DNA of 64,000 nucleotides from Apostichopus japonicus (GCF_037975245.1 NC_092571.1:7296501-7360500); one strand, 5' to 3'; counted from the first letter of the stretch, positions 38,794 through 53,147 are shown. Program-made: numbers and translations. Notes: generated by a model from the letters alone, not told the origin.

Positions 38794-39300
38794 TGTCATG
38801 AATATGCGTATTGTGTAAAGTTCGCTTCCCATTTGCGCGTGAACCTTTCGTCGACAATTAAGGTGCGACTAGTGCATTTTGTATTATTCTATAGAACTTT
38901 AACCTACACTCCCTATTGCACGGCGGAATCGATCAATGGTCTTGTATATGCCGTGAAAAGATTGAATTTTGTATAAAGACAAAAGTATGACGTGTTTGAA
39001 CTGCGTTAGCAATTAAGTCCCACTATACTTTCAAAACATAATCAGAAATCCAGGGTAGCTTGCATTATAATAGCTGTTAATGTTCTTCATACGTGCATGA
39101 ACGATGAAAGGTGAGAATAGATATATACGGTCATATACATAAATAAATACATTGAAAGACCAACAACACTGCTAAGGTTAGAAATGTGTGATCCAATCAA
39201 GTGTGCAGCCTTCCCTTTAAGCAGTAATAATATAATAAATGTTAGTTGGAAATTTAGCATTATGATTAGCACCGCATATGGATTTAGAGATAAAGTTATC

Positions 39301-39352
<52 letters not shown>

Positions 39353-39400
39353 GTGTGTGTTCATATATATATATTTATAAATTAAAACGTGATATTCATT

Positions 39401-39461
<61 letters not shown>

Positions 39462-39535
39462 GGAGAGAGGTGGAGAGAGAGGTGGGTGGGGAGATGGAGA
39501 GAGAGGTGCATGGATATAGATATAGATATAGATAT

Positions 39536-39609
<74 letters not shown>

Positions 39610-42251
39610 CATATATAACACTTTCACAAAAATAGACCCTAAATGTATTCTCAAGCTCAAACTTATTAAAACCAATAACTCAATCGTTAAGGCTAGACGA
39701 AAGTTTTGGTCGAATAGTAAGGAATTTGTTATATATAACTCTCTTAAGTTGTAAAAAATGTCTCCTTAACGTTTTTTTTACTAGGGACTACGTACTGTAC
39801 ATACGTAAACTGTTATGGATGTACACACGTTATTTACATAAATACATACTGAAAAAAGTGTATTGTACTGTACATACGGTTCAATACACTATATACACTA
39901 AGATTGTATCCTCGTACTCGACGATTTTTTCCACGGAGACGGAACACGTCTTTCAAAGAGAGGAACAATATTTTAAGCAGGGGTGGTGAAAATGGGAATA
40001 TATGGGGTCGTGGTTTAGTTGTGTATGACGGAGGGGTATACTAAGTCACTTCGCGATTTCCTTTCGAAGAAAGGTGTATATTAAGCTCAATTACGAAAGG
40101 TAACAATATAATATAATATAATATATACAATATAAAATAATAATAATAACAAAACTTAAAAAGAGTAAAATTATATAAGGAATACCCGCCTTCCTATGCA
40201 GACGCCCTTTCATATGCCTTACAAAAGGCCCATCTGCAGTCTAGAATCAACCTGTATCGTTTCTCACAATGCATTAGTACTTGCACAAGGTTATTAAATT
40301 GTGTGTAAGATTGGCACACCCCTTCCTCTTAACCCCCCCCCCCCACCCACACACCTATTGAGGTGAATCGCACACACAAATTTGGCGGCAATGTGCGGAT
40401 ATTTTGAAAGGTAGTTATAATTATTCATGTAACAAAGCAAGAAATATGTACCAATATAAACTCACACGTCAAGTGTCACTGGGGCTAGTGACTGAGAAGA
40501 TTTAATGCTATAAAAATCGATTTGAAAATAATGGCCTAATGGGAAACTTATGACATGTAGTATGGAAATATAGCATATCTTGAAACAAGTACATATAAAA
40601 ATTACTAACACAAGATAGGGGTTGAAAACGGCAGTTCTGACTGATTGGTCAATAATGAAGCAATGTCACAAATTGAGTAGAAGATTCATATCAACATTAG
40701 GTTCAGAATGTAATAAACCTATACGAAAAAAAGGAGAACAAATCAAACAACGAAGAACACATCTGTCACTTACAAGAGCAGGGTACAATTTCGCGAGTTC
40801 GAATGTAGGCTATCCTACCAATATGAAGACACAGTACAAGAACTTCAACAACACATTCAAGTATAAGCTTGATAATAAATGTAATTCTTCAAAGTTACAC
40901 AAAGTTTCGTCTTCCTTTAATTAATAAGTGGATATAATGCTAAACTATCAATATTAACCAGGTAAAAGCATTTAGCTCAGGTACTACGCAACGTTGAAAC
41001 CATTTGCGCGAGATTAACAAATGTTGGGTGTGTTTCTATGTTGATTTGTTAGTATTTTGATAGTAAGATCACCTAGACATTGAGCAATTCTATGGCATGC
41101 TGAATCTACATGTATACCTGTCTATGAAGGGCTGGCACATCCCTACTACATAGCCACCATCACTGTACTAGATCTGAATAGTTCCCTGGATAACAAAGGC
41201 TCGTTTACTCACACAAAAGATGGCCCAGGTAACTATCACCATAGTAAAATACAATGGCCTATCAACTCTTATGTGACAACATCTCTGCTCCTCTTCCAAT
41301 GGCACACAAACACTCTACACTGAGAAATAAGAAAGTGCCTATTCAAACAATAATACATATCTAGATTTGTCTTGAGAATATTATGTTCACACGCCCCCTC
41401 AATGTCTTCAAGAAATGAATAAACTGATTCAAGCAATTTAACTTCATGTGTCATGTTGCAACTTTCATTTGTTCTATTAGCACTCATTGCTCATCGTTCA
41501 TTAACTTCATCCTTCCTGTGCACCCTTTCTTCCGCTACTCTCGTTCATTACATTGGTGTGCACATACAGATTAATAAACATTATTATGTAGCTTTTAAAC
41601 CTTTTAAACTGTTCTCTGTATTTCCCAAACTTCTTCTGAGAGAGAAGTCTTCGTTCCTTTCCAGATACTTAACGAATTATCTAGTAGATATAATCTTGTG
41701 TGGGAAGCATTAGGTCTTCTTTCTTATTGCATGATAATAACCCATTTACATGCTGGCAGCTTTTGTGGTTTGTTTAAGGCATTTATTCAAATATTGACAA
41801 GTATGAATCAAATAACATAACAATTTCTATGAGAGTCAGAGAGTTTTCAAGCAGTGATGAAGTTTCATATCGACCTATATTGTCTATGAAGGGACATACA
41901 AGAAGCAAATTTAACTATGCATGGCATTTAAATTAACTGAACAGTTTTCAACACATCACCTAACACTTACTGTAACACTTACTTGGAATACTCTTTGTTG
42001 TCTGGTCAGTTATCATACTGTGAAATTGTTTCTCCACTAAGTTTTCGTCACTTTTTGTCCACTTGGTATATGTTCACACTAACCCCCCCCCCCCAAATAA
42101 AAGACAATATAAAAAACTTATCTAGCCTGTTTTATCTGTACTAAAATGAATTGGTTGGAAACAATGATTAATTGAGAGAAGAGAATGAACTCTGGAAGCA
42201 GTTTGGCGAAGTAAACCTTGTGAAGAACCAGGTAGAGCTAATGTTGAAAGT
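38732..42251. other. Upstream region of the SRCR receptor, no supported gene
   Basis: Contains TA runs (38760-38788), a compound microsatellite (39306-39608) and a C run (40327-40343). The few open frames have no protein-like features. The receptor promoter should lie in the first part, but no motif is convincing. Confidence 0.4.
39306..39608. repeat. Compound TA, TG, GA and TAGA microsatellite
   Basis: Successive blocks of TA, TG, TA, GA with GGTGGAGA variants, ATAGAT and TA again. Open frames in it are artefacts. Confidence 0.97.
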
Positions 42252-42812
42252 GAATTAATATTTTTGTTTGTTTGTAGCAATCCATTGATAAATACACTAA
42301 CTGGATAGGAGAGTAAAAGTAGTGGAATGCTTTAAGCTACAGAGATGCCTAGATCCAAGTTAGTAGGCTGCCCTTTGTTTGACCAAACAGAACAGCGTAA
42401 GTGCTTAAACTTTAACTGTTATGCCAATAACCCTAGTTCTTATATATTACATCAAAAGTTAAGTTAGGCCTAAGTGAGGTAAGACCTCAACTTAAGCTGA
42501 TGATCTTACAATGCAACTACGTTTTGGTGTTCAGGACTATTGGTTTACTCTCCCGATTACTTTGCGCTCAATGAAGTAGGCTAGCAACTACAAGAGCTTA
42601 CTAAAGTTCTGAGTGCACTGTGTATCTGTCGATAATCTTGTAATGTAGTACTGAAATAACATTTGGAATACTTCAATTCATGATATAAACTGCAAGACAA
42701 ATGTAGGTTTCATGCAATGTTACCGACCATGAAGGTGAAAGATGGATGTTCCTATCTGCAAAATGAGTTGTTGAAAAAGGTAACTGCTGTTTACTGTTTA
42801 TCTTTTAGGCTT
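42252..42812. repeat. Interspersed repeat, arm 2 of the distant inverted pair
   Basis: Reverse-complement match to 25928-26560 with small indels. Lies immediately beside a short hairpin element. Confidence 0.8.
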
Positions 42813-42971
42813 CAATCGTCGACAAAAATAGATGGGACACCCCACTCCCCGTATCAATGTTGCAGTTTCTGAGCGCTTTTGGCTACAACATTGAACGGGG
42901 GGAAGGGGGTGCGCTGAGGCCAATATCGCTCGTTGCTGCTCATACTGTCCCATCATTTTTGTCGAGGATTG
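42813..42971. mobile_element. Short palindromic MITE-like element
   Basis: Ends CAATCGTCGACAAAAATAGA and, in reverse complement, CAATCCTCGACAAAAATGAT; GATGGGACA follows on both sides. Inner parts (CCGTATCAATGTTG against CAACATTGAACGG) also pair, so nearly the whole element can fold on itself. No clear target duplication was identified. Confidence 0.65.
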
Positions 42972-43041
42972 TCTGAATGGCTGTACAACGGTTCATTGGG
43001 GTATATATCGAGGTCTGAGCTGCCCCAAGCGTTGCGCGATA

Positions 43042-43363
43042 GCAATAGTTGTTAATATTTCCTCTTAAAGGTATTATAACTCGCAATTGCTGATTCATTC
43101 GAGGAATTAGGTCGAACCGAATATTCAATAGGCATGCATCTTTCAGCGAATAAAGCGAATAACTTCACAAGAAAAACATAATATTTTCGATCCGTTTCTT
43201 TCATTTATTTCGTATGTATCTTATATTGGTTTCTTACTGATGTATCACATTATATGTCATAATATATACATATTACACTTAATTCCGTGTGAGAGGAAAA
43301 TAGTAAATAAATGATAGCATGATTTTAACAGAAATTCTTGAGTTTTTCTTTATAAACTCTCAG
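43042..43363. repeat. Direct repeat A, copy 1
   Basis: About 322 bp nearly identical to 47422-47744 in the same orientation, from GCAATAGTTGTTAATATTTC to TAAACTCTCAG. Includes the motif AATATTCAATAGGCATGC. The copies bracket the Tc1/mariner remnant and the composite transposon. They lack the TG-CA ends and primer-binding site of LTRs. Confidence 0.9.
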
Positions 43364-43769
43364 GATAAGAACAAGAATAATGTTAATTAGTGTCCGGTGT
43401 AAATGTTATTGTGGGGTGTGGGCTGGGTGGGTGGGGGGGGGGCGCTTCAGGCAAGAAGGGTTTAACAATTTCAATGTGCTGCAATACAATAGCCCCAGAA
43501 AATTATGTCACAAAGTTTAGTTGTATATATAGGTTGTCAGGGCAACCCTGGGCAGGAAGCAACTTGTGGATGTACAATGACGGATTTCTAAATTGAGGTG
43601 TCAATAGTATTGTTTAGCTCCTAAACAACGGAAAGCCGCCCATTGTATGATGCATGTAAGCCTTTAATACATCGTTTAGTGGTGTAAGAATTCTCCAAAG
43701 TGTTAGTTTATAGACATACAGCCTCATTGCTACACACGAAACATCTACAACAACGACACCATTTCACGA

Positions 43770-44876
43770 ATGGCTTCTTATTCTCTCATTTCACCGGAGA
43801 GTAAGGCATATGCGCGCCTATTGCGCGAAAGAGAAAACCTTTCAGTTCGTCAAGTTGCCAAGTTAACAGGAATTTTGAAGACTTCGGTATCAAGGATTTG
43901 CAGTAAACGTTTATTGCGGGGCGAGGCTCGACCAAGTACTCATGGAGAGGGACCGGTTCGAAAGAGGGGGCGGCCACCCAAGTTGAGCGTTCGTCAAAAG
44001 CGTGCTATTTTGAAGGAACTTAGAAAAAACAAGGAGTGAGGGACAGTTTTCTGTGAGAACTCTCAGGACAAAGTGTGAGTTACATACAGTGTCGGAGAGA
44101 ACAATATCTCGATTTCTCAACAAGAGTGGTTATAAGTACTATCAAGCCAGAAAGAAGGGTCTCCTATTTCCCAAGGACCTGCATCAACGTTGGAAATTCG
44201 CCAGAGGAATTAAACGGTCTCGAGGTGAGGCATTCTGGACTAAAGATATATCTTTTTATTTTGATGCCACCGCATTTCATTATAAGAGCCACCCACGACA
44301 GCACGCAAACACTTTAAGTAGGCGTGTTTGGCGTAAGAAAAGTGAGGGGTTATCATTCGGTTGCACGGCCAAAGGGAGTAAGGTCGGGAGTGGCGGAAAA
44401 GTTGTAAGGGTGTATGCCGCCATCTCATATGGAAACGCGTGGTGTTAGCTAAACCATACCGCAAGTTAGCTGGCAAGCGTTTTTCGAAATTTATGAAAAA
44501 GGAATTCCCGGCAGTCTTCCAAAAATGTGAAGCAACCCATAACACTCCACGGGTTTTTCTTCAAGATGGCGACCCTTCTCAGAACTCAAAGAAAGCTATC
44601 AAAACACTAAGTCGCATGGATGCAACCATTTTTAAGATCCCTCCTAGGAGCCCCGACTTAAATCCAATAGAAAATATCTTCAAACTTTTGGGGCATCAAC
44701 TGAAGTACAATGCCATCGAGAACAATATTGAATTTGAGACATTACGAGCTTTCAGAAGTCGAGTTGTTACAACTCTCCTCCAGATGCCGCGTGCTATCAT
44801 TGACAAAACAATCGCTTCAATGGGTAAACGAATTGATGAAATCATTCGAAGAAAAGGAGAGAGACTGAAATATTAG
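43770..44876 (+). pseudogene. Tc1/mariner transposase, DD34E, two frameshifts
   Basis: An N-terminal helix-turn-helix region (VRQVAKLTGILKTSVSRIC) is followed by an AT-hook-like RKRGRPPK. The frame breaks at about 44037 and returns to the original frame at about 44440. Catalytic signatures are intact: FYFDATAF near 44262, QDGDPSQN with its first Asp at 44565, and SPDLNPIENIF with Glu at 44670, exactly 34 residues apart. So the catalytic part is DD34E but no full protein can be made. Inverted repeats could not be defined; a composite element is inserted just after the stop codon. Confidence 0.88.
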
Positions 44877-44913
44877 TATTTTGACTGTAATGTGCTATCC
44901 ATGCTATGCTTTC

Positions 44914-47021
44914 CAGGCGCGTATCCAGGATATTCAAACCCGGGGGGCGCGAATTACTATCTAAGCGGAGCGCCACCATCGGTTGGCGCGCAGCGTACAA
45001 GAAAATTTCTGGTTTTGATACCCCCCAGATCACCGGAAACGGCACTTCTGAGGGCTTGAAATGACCAACCAGATGTACACTTTTTGCCTGAGAACCAAGT
45101 ATATCCTAATAGTTTTTTTTTCCATCCATAACCTTTTTGAAGATTGTCAACCCGGCACACATCATGTTCGATCTGATCGCATCTCCTGTGGGTCTTTGCT
45201 TTTGTAGGTGATTCTACGTCGCGGCCCACAATACCCGTCAGCCCCACTTTTCAAGGTTTTAAGCCCCATATTTGTTCAGAATTTGAAAATTTACATTTCT
45301 CGTGAATAAACTCACTTGAAAACATACCCGTAATGTTGTACAAAATTTCATCTATGGACAACCAATATAGAAAAACTTCCTTGAACCCCTAACAGACCGG
45401 TCAAAATTGCACGAGTAGAGGGAAGTGTGATGCAGAATGTTGGTGAGAAATTTTCTAAAATTCAGACACAGTTAATTTATTGGTGTAGAAATATTAAAAC
45501 CTCTTATAACGGCTATTATAAAACTTGGTTGAAGGAAATGAAAAAATAGTAGATATTTCCGAAACCGAACACTATACACATAGGCGTAGGAGGCGCGGCG
45601 GAAGTGGCGGAGCTAGGGGTATTGGTCAGGAGGGGCGAGAATGGTCTGTAGGGGCGCTTTCAACACTATCTAAGCGGAGCGCCACCACTGGTTGGCGCGT
45701 AGCGTACAGAAAATTTTTGAGTAAAGATACTCCCTAGATCGCCGGAAATGAGCCTTTCCGGGCCTGGCTAATTTGCAGATAAACGAAGAATAAATAGGTG
45801 TCATCTCCAAATTACACAAACAAAATGTGACAAATGTCAATAAGTAGATGAGAGCGCAATAAAAAAAGTCAATAATCACGAATAAGTAAAAAGTGGTAAA
45901 GAGCTGAAAAAGTCCATTTGAGTCCGTCAGGGGGGGGGGGGACATGCGCCCCCTGACCGTATGGACGCTCCGCCACTGCGCGGCGGGGGTGCAGCCCCTA
46001 ATTCGCCATTACTATGTAAAAGAGAGTTTTGACATAATTGGACCTCCATGCTTTGTATACATCTACATGAGACATGTCGTTGTTTACATTAGCATCCCGC
46101 GGTATACTGCGCAATTTGAACGGACCGTACGGTACATGATGGCATGCGATGTAATAACCGTTCAATGCTTATATGATATCGACATTGACACGTTGAACGT
46201 GAAAATTTTTGGTTATTTTTTCAGGCAAGTTGGACAGTTTTGAGGCTTTTCATCCTGGAACGCCATTTTCATGCTCACTGACATGATGTGATATCTGCTG
46301 TTTGCGTTACAAATTCGAACAGGCGCGTAGCGAGGAATTTGCCAAGGGAGGGGCGAAGCCTGTAGGCAAATTATCTCAGAGTAGCGCCACCATGAGTTGG
46401 CGCGAAGCGTACAAGCAAATTTTGGCCGAAAATGTCTCCCAGATCGCTGGAAATGACACTTCCCAGGCCTTGTAAGTTTCATCTAAGCACTTTCTATTTT
46501 GAAATTACTTAGCGATATCATTTAAAACAATGCTGAATGTGGGTGGGCGGGCGGTCGCCCCCATCCCAAAAATCGTCATGTTCCCCGACGACACGGTCGA
46601 GTTCGAGACCAGCCACAGTTGGTTTCATAGCACAATTCTACACACGCTTTATGATAGACCATATATAGTATATATTTAGATCATTAGTGAGAGAGGAAAA
46701 TGGAAACGTCAAAAAATGGAGTTGTCGGTGTAAGGGGTAGGGTGAGTCACACTTTTACGAAATCATTGATCCGTCACTGGCTACCCTTCAGCGCTGTAAC
46801 GATGTCACTGTTCCTCTTTCTCTTCCCGTTGTCTTCGCGTTTTTCTTTTACTCCCTCCTTTTCTCCCTTTTCTCTCTTTCTTCTTTTTCTTTTCTCTTCC
46901 TTCCTCTCCTCCTCTTCTTTTTTCCCCTCTTTTTTCCTTTTTTCTTCTCTTTTTTTCTCTCCTCTTTTTCTTACCCGGGGGGCGCGCGCCCCCAACGCCC
47001 CCCCCCCTGGATACGCACCTG
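44914..47021. mobile_element. Composite terminal-inverted-repeat element, copy 2
   Basis: Ends CAGGCGCGTATCCAGG and CCTGGATACGCACCTG; 5-bp target duplication CTTTC (44909-44913 and 47022-47026). It matches copy 1 at 15517-17450 in reverse orientation, including pyrimidine-rich 46840-46970. It contains a later MITE at 45602-45978. It lies 37 bp after the transposase stop codon. No transposase of its own. Confidence 0.85.
45602..45978. mobile_element. hAT-type MITE nested in the composite element
   Basis: Second copy of the 37303 family: AAGTGGCGGAGCTAGG start (first base changed from C) and GCTCCGCCACTG end, perfect 8-bp duplication CGCGGCGG (45594-45601 and 45979-45986). Copy 1 of the host element lacks it, so it inserted after the two copies separated. 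Confidence 0.9.
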
Positions 47022-47421
47022 CTTTCATATTATGATCTGCCACATGAGGGCGGTAATCTCCCGAACTGTTGGTGAACATTGTACGATTTACCAACGATGG
47101 ACCCCATATTTTTCGCAAATTTCAGCTCCAGAATACCAATATTCCGATGTTGGAGCACACTCAGTTACAGTTCAAGTTTCTTTAAATCATCACGTTCGTG
47201 AAAATTGGACAAACATATACAAAATCGCCGATATACGACGGTTAACCATTTATTGACGATAAAAGGCTTTGGTGAACTTATGCTTTTTTACTATTTCAAC
47301 GGTTGACCATCCATCCACATTGAAATACTGTGTAGGTCAATGGTATACCGTGCTCGGGTCAAGTGTGTATCGTGGCGGTCTTTCACTAGGATGTCAGTCG
47401 AACTTAATATTCAATAGGCAC

Positions 47422-47744
47422 GCAATAGTTGTTAATATTTCCTCGTAAAATTATTATAACTCGCAATTGCTGATTCATTCGAGGAATTAGGTCGAACCGA
47501 ATATTCAATAGGCACGCATCTTTCAGCGAATAAAGCGAATAATTTCACAAGAAAAACATAATATTTTCGATCCGTTTCTTTCATTTATTTCGTATGTATC
47601 TTATACTGTTTTCTTACTGATGTATCACATTATATGTCCTAATATATATACATATTACACTTAATTCCGTGTGAGAGGAAATTAGTAATAAATGATAGCA
47701 TGATTTTAACAGAAATTCTTGAGTTTTTCTTTATAAACTCTCAG
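47422..47744. repeat. Direct repeat A, copy 2
   Basis: Nearly identical to 43042-43363. Just upstream and inside it carries AATATTCAATAGGCACGC twice (near 47407 and 47500), the same motif that precedes the palindromes at 48.6 kb. It is followed at once by C-rich tract 1. Confidence 0.9.
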
Positions 47745-47756
47745 TTTAGTGATGGT

Positions 47757-47890
47757 GGAACCCCTCCCCCTCCCCTCCCCTCCCCTTCCTATCCCCATCC
47801 CTTTCCCTCTCCCACCCCTCCCTCAACTCATTCCCCTCCCACACCTCTCACTCCCTGTCACTACCACACCCCTCCCAACGCTACTCGACG
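47757..47890. repeat. C-rich tract 1
   Basis: Runs such as CCCCTCCCCCTCCCCTCCCC followed by CTCAACTCATTCCCCTCCCAC. Nearly the same tract recurs at 48690-48835, so the helicase part of the Rep remnant lies between two copies. The G-rich minus strand could form G-quadruplexes. Confidence 0.9.
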
Positions 47891-48018
47891 ACGTAGTTTG
47901 AATAATAGTGTAACCAAATATGGAGGGTTGGATTAAGTTAGAATAAACTTGGCAAAACATGGTCCACATGGGGGACATCAACCTGTTCGTTGGCTTGGAT
48001 TTGCGAGCGGAAGGTAAA

Positions 48019-48580
48019 TTATCGCCATCGAATCGTCATCATCTCCGTTTCTCTTTCTTCAATTTGGGCCCCCTTTATGTATATCAGTGGATTCTTGCCA
48101 GTTGCGAACACTGGTGTTGAACCACTAAGGACAAAATCTTGGGAGAAGTGTGTTTTTGGATCGGGTAGATGTACCATTTGACCTTCTAATAGAAGCAGGA
48201 GATCATGCCACGGCATGATCTGCGGACTCCATCTGAAGTCATTTAGGAAAATGACTTCAGCTTTCTTAGCACCAACCCACGCGAAGCTCGTTGAAGCGGG
48301 ATTGGAAAATACTTTGAAGATTTGGGCCAGAGGCGCCAGAATAAACGTTTTGCCGCAATTCGCGGGACCAGTTATAAAAAATTATAAAAATTTACCCGGC
48401 CCTTCTCGAGGACGTCGACAACAGCCCGTTGAAATGTACTGGCGGGAATATCATTCCGACGCAAAATGTCTTCCGCGATTTTGGACCATAGCCCGTTGCA
48501 GCTTTCGGGACGAGATTTCTTTCCTCGCTCCAGCTTACTCTCGGCGTCGTGTAGTTCCCACGCGACCTATCGAAAAAGAC
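48019..48580 (-). pseudogene. Rep protein, superfamily 3 helicase part
   Basis: Minus-strand remnant. A linker region (about 48395-48565) reads SKLERGKKSRPESCNGLW and ends VVDVLEKGR; a frame change in a T/A run near 48372-48390 separates it from the helicase. The helicase has Walker A GPANCGKTF (48346-48369), Walker B VIFLND (48238-48255) and a motif C-like PVFATGKN (about 48089-48107), then ERETEMMTIRWR and TAA. This is the SF3 ATPase arrangement of Rep proteins from small circular or hairpin DNA replicons and related mobile elements. It continues the HUH domain upstream. Whether it came from a virus or a transposon cannot be decided here; both parts are broken. Confidence 0.75.
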
Positions 48581-48608
48581 CTTTATATAGTGACAAATAT
48601 AGTGAATT

Positions 48609-48691
48609 CGAGGAATTAGGTCGAACCTAATATTCAATAGGCACGCAATAGTTGCGTGCCCTATTCAATAGGCACGCAATAGTTGCGTGCC
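48609..48691. repeat. Twin perfect palindromes, candidate Rep recognition hairpins
   Basis: A 31-bp direct repeat holds two identical palindromes at 48640-48660 and 48671-48691, each with arms GGCACGCAA and TTGCGTGCC around TAG. The element ATTCAATAGGCACGC precedes each and also occurs in direct repeat A. They lie inside the broken Rep gene. HUH nucleases nick at such stem-loops, so an origin or terminus role is inferred, not shown. Confidence 0.8.
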
Positions 48692-48850
48692 CTCCCCCTC
48701 CCCTTCCCCTCCCCCTCCCCTCCCCTCCCCTCCCCTTCCTATCCCCACCGGTTTCCCTCTCCCACCCCTCCCTCAACTCATTCCTCTCCCACACCTCCCA
48801 CTCCCTGTCACTACCACACCCCTCCAAACGCTACTCTACCACGATCCTAA
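48690..48850. repeat. C-rich tract 2
   Basis: Second copy of the C-rich module at 47757-47890, separating the HUH and helicase parts of Rep. Frames in it (Pro/Ser-rich) are artefacts. Confidence 0.9.
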
Positions 48851-48948
48851 CCCACAACTTCATCACGCACGACCCCCCACCACCAGACCATGGCATGGTG
48901 AATGATTTATACCGTATATTCAAAATGTTGGGAAAATGTATTTATGAA

Positions 48949-49569
48949 TTATTGGAAAATGGATTGGCGTACCTCGATCGCTTTCGCGACACACTTTTGT
49001 CCCCGATTCACCACAAATTCAGCCAAGTCGGTTTTCCCCTCTCGTTTCTGCATTTCGGCCAAAGCCAGCAGTTCTGTCCGGGTCTTTATGTTCCGCTTAA
49101 CTACCATCTGGGACACATCGAACGCGCTAAGCCGTTTGCGCTTTTTTTTTAGTGGCGCACGTGCTGATTGTTCCCCTGATGCCTGCAGGACCCTAGAGGT
49201 ACTGGCCGATGTTGTGGCTGGTGGGCTGGCCCCCAGGTCCGGGTGACCTGGGCTTTGCAGGACGCCAGCGTCCTCTTTAACGACATACTGCCATGCCGTG
49301 TAATAATTAGCATGGGTTGAGGAGAAAAGCACCACATTTCCATGCTGGTTTTCTAACAGGCTCTTAACTGTTAACCATCGACGTGGCCGATCAAGCTTTA
49401 CCGCCATGTGATAGTGTTTGCCGCCATCTTGGTGGGTTTCTTGACCACATACCCATTGGATGATATGTGCCCCTACCGACTCGAACGAACCTCGTACCTG
49501 TTCTGCGAAATTTTCACGCGAAGCGCATAGAGTTTCATCGGCTGGGCTATATGTTATCAAATATACCAT
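48949..49569 (-). pseudogene. Rep protein, HUH endonuclease part
   Basis: A 206-codon open frame. Near the N-terminus, YLITYSP resembles Rep motif 1; HYH (residues 52-54) is the metal-binding HUH motif; QYVVKED (Tyr95 to Lys98) is the YxxK motif with the nicking tyrosine. A basic KKKRKR at 141-146 is a likely nuclear signal. HUH Reps nick single-stranded DNA at hairpins and start rolling-circle or rolling-hairpin replication. The frame stops at TAA where the palindrome and C-rich insertion begins, and the linker and helicase follow beyond it. All catalytic residues look intact, but the protein is split from its helicase. The single-Tyr type is more like CRESS-type or parvovirus-type Reps than two-Tyr Helitron Reps. 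Confidence 0.78.
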
Positions 49570-50121
49570 CCGAACTTGACGTACTCCTATTTTATGAGTT
49601 CTATATTAGCCTATATCTATACATATATATGTGTGTATATAAGACTTGCTGATATCATGTGGTGATCTGTATATGTCTGGTTGGATTTACACATGACGTG
49701 TTAATCTGTCTAATAGCTAACAATTGGCCCTGAAACACATTTACCAAATTTGGGTAATTACTGACGTGTTATACTGTCAGTGGCTGGATTATAGGTTTGA
49801 AGGTGTAAGATCTTCCTGTTGTGATGAAACGGCTGATGATGCAAGCTTATAAAAGCATTCTATGAACCCTATATAACAATGTAAATGTCCAATTCATTGC
49901 TATGATATATATATTTAAAACCATGTGTACTATTCCTACAATGTCTAATGCCCAGTAGTAAATCCTTATGCTACTATACTTATATACTACTTTTTTTTTT
50001 TTTTTTAAAACGTCATTTAAAAAGGCTTCATGTTGAACTCACACTGTCTACAAGATGATTCAAACAAGATGATTGCTTAAGAAAATGCATAACGCCCGCC
50101 AGCCAGCCAGCCAGCCAGCCG

Positions 50122-52590
<2,469 letters not shown>

Positions 52591-53147
52591 ACCACTTGTG
52601 AATATAGTAAGCACACTGTAGCCACAAATCATTGCAGTACGCTGGGAAGTTCTTTGATGGAAAACTGAGTCAGCTCCAATTTCTACAGCTTACCTCAAAT
52701 GCAAATGCAAGCAGCTCTGGTGCTGAAAACAACAACCTTCTCACTAACACAAGTGAGTGAGAAGAAAACTGGCATTAAACTTCAATTTCAGTTAGCCAAC
52801 ATGGCCCTTCTAACGACTATATTATGACAATGTAGCGTAAAGTAGCAACTAAGTTATCAACAACAGTTAGCCAGATACCATACCTAGTTCTTATTTTAGA
52901 AAGAGCACTGTACATTAGCCTTAAGTTAAATTCATGCTATCCTGCCCCCACTCCACTCCCTCCTCAGCTGGTATTGCATTTACTAACCATTATTCACCTA
53001 TTGTCTTCCTATCACAGAAACCATGGTCTTTCAAAGACGAGTACTGCTGGTCACATGAATTTATGGTCTTTAATTTGTAACATGCTCACATGTCATGATA
53101 ATCTTCTGTGTACTGTAAAGTGTCCTTAAAAATAATTTCATACAAAC

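Noticed and set aside
43042-47744. LTR retrotransposon defined by the direct repeats
   Set aside because: No TG-CA ends, primer-binding site, polypurine tract or Gag-Pol between them; the interior is DNA transposons.
48215-48619. 134-codon plus-strand frame
   Set aside because: It is antisense to the Rep helicase, where the minus strand has the Walker motifs.
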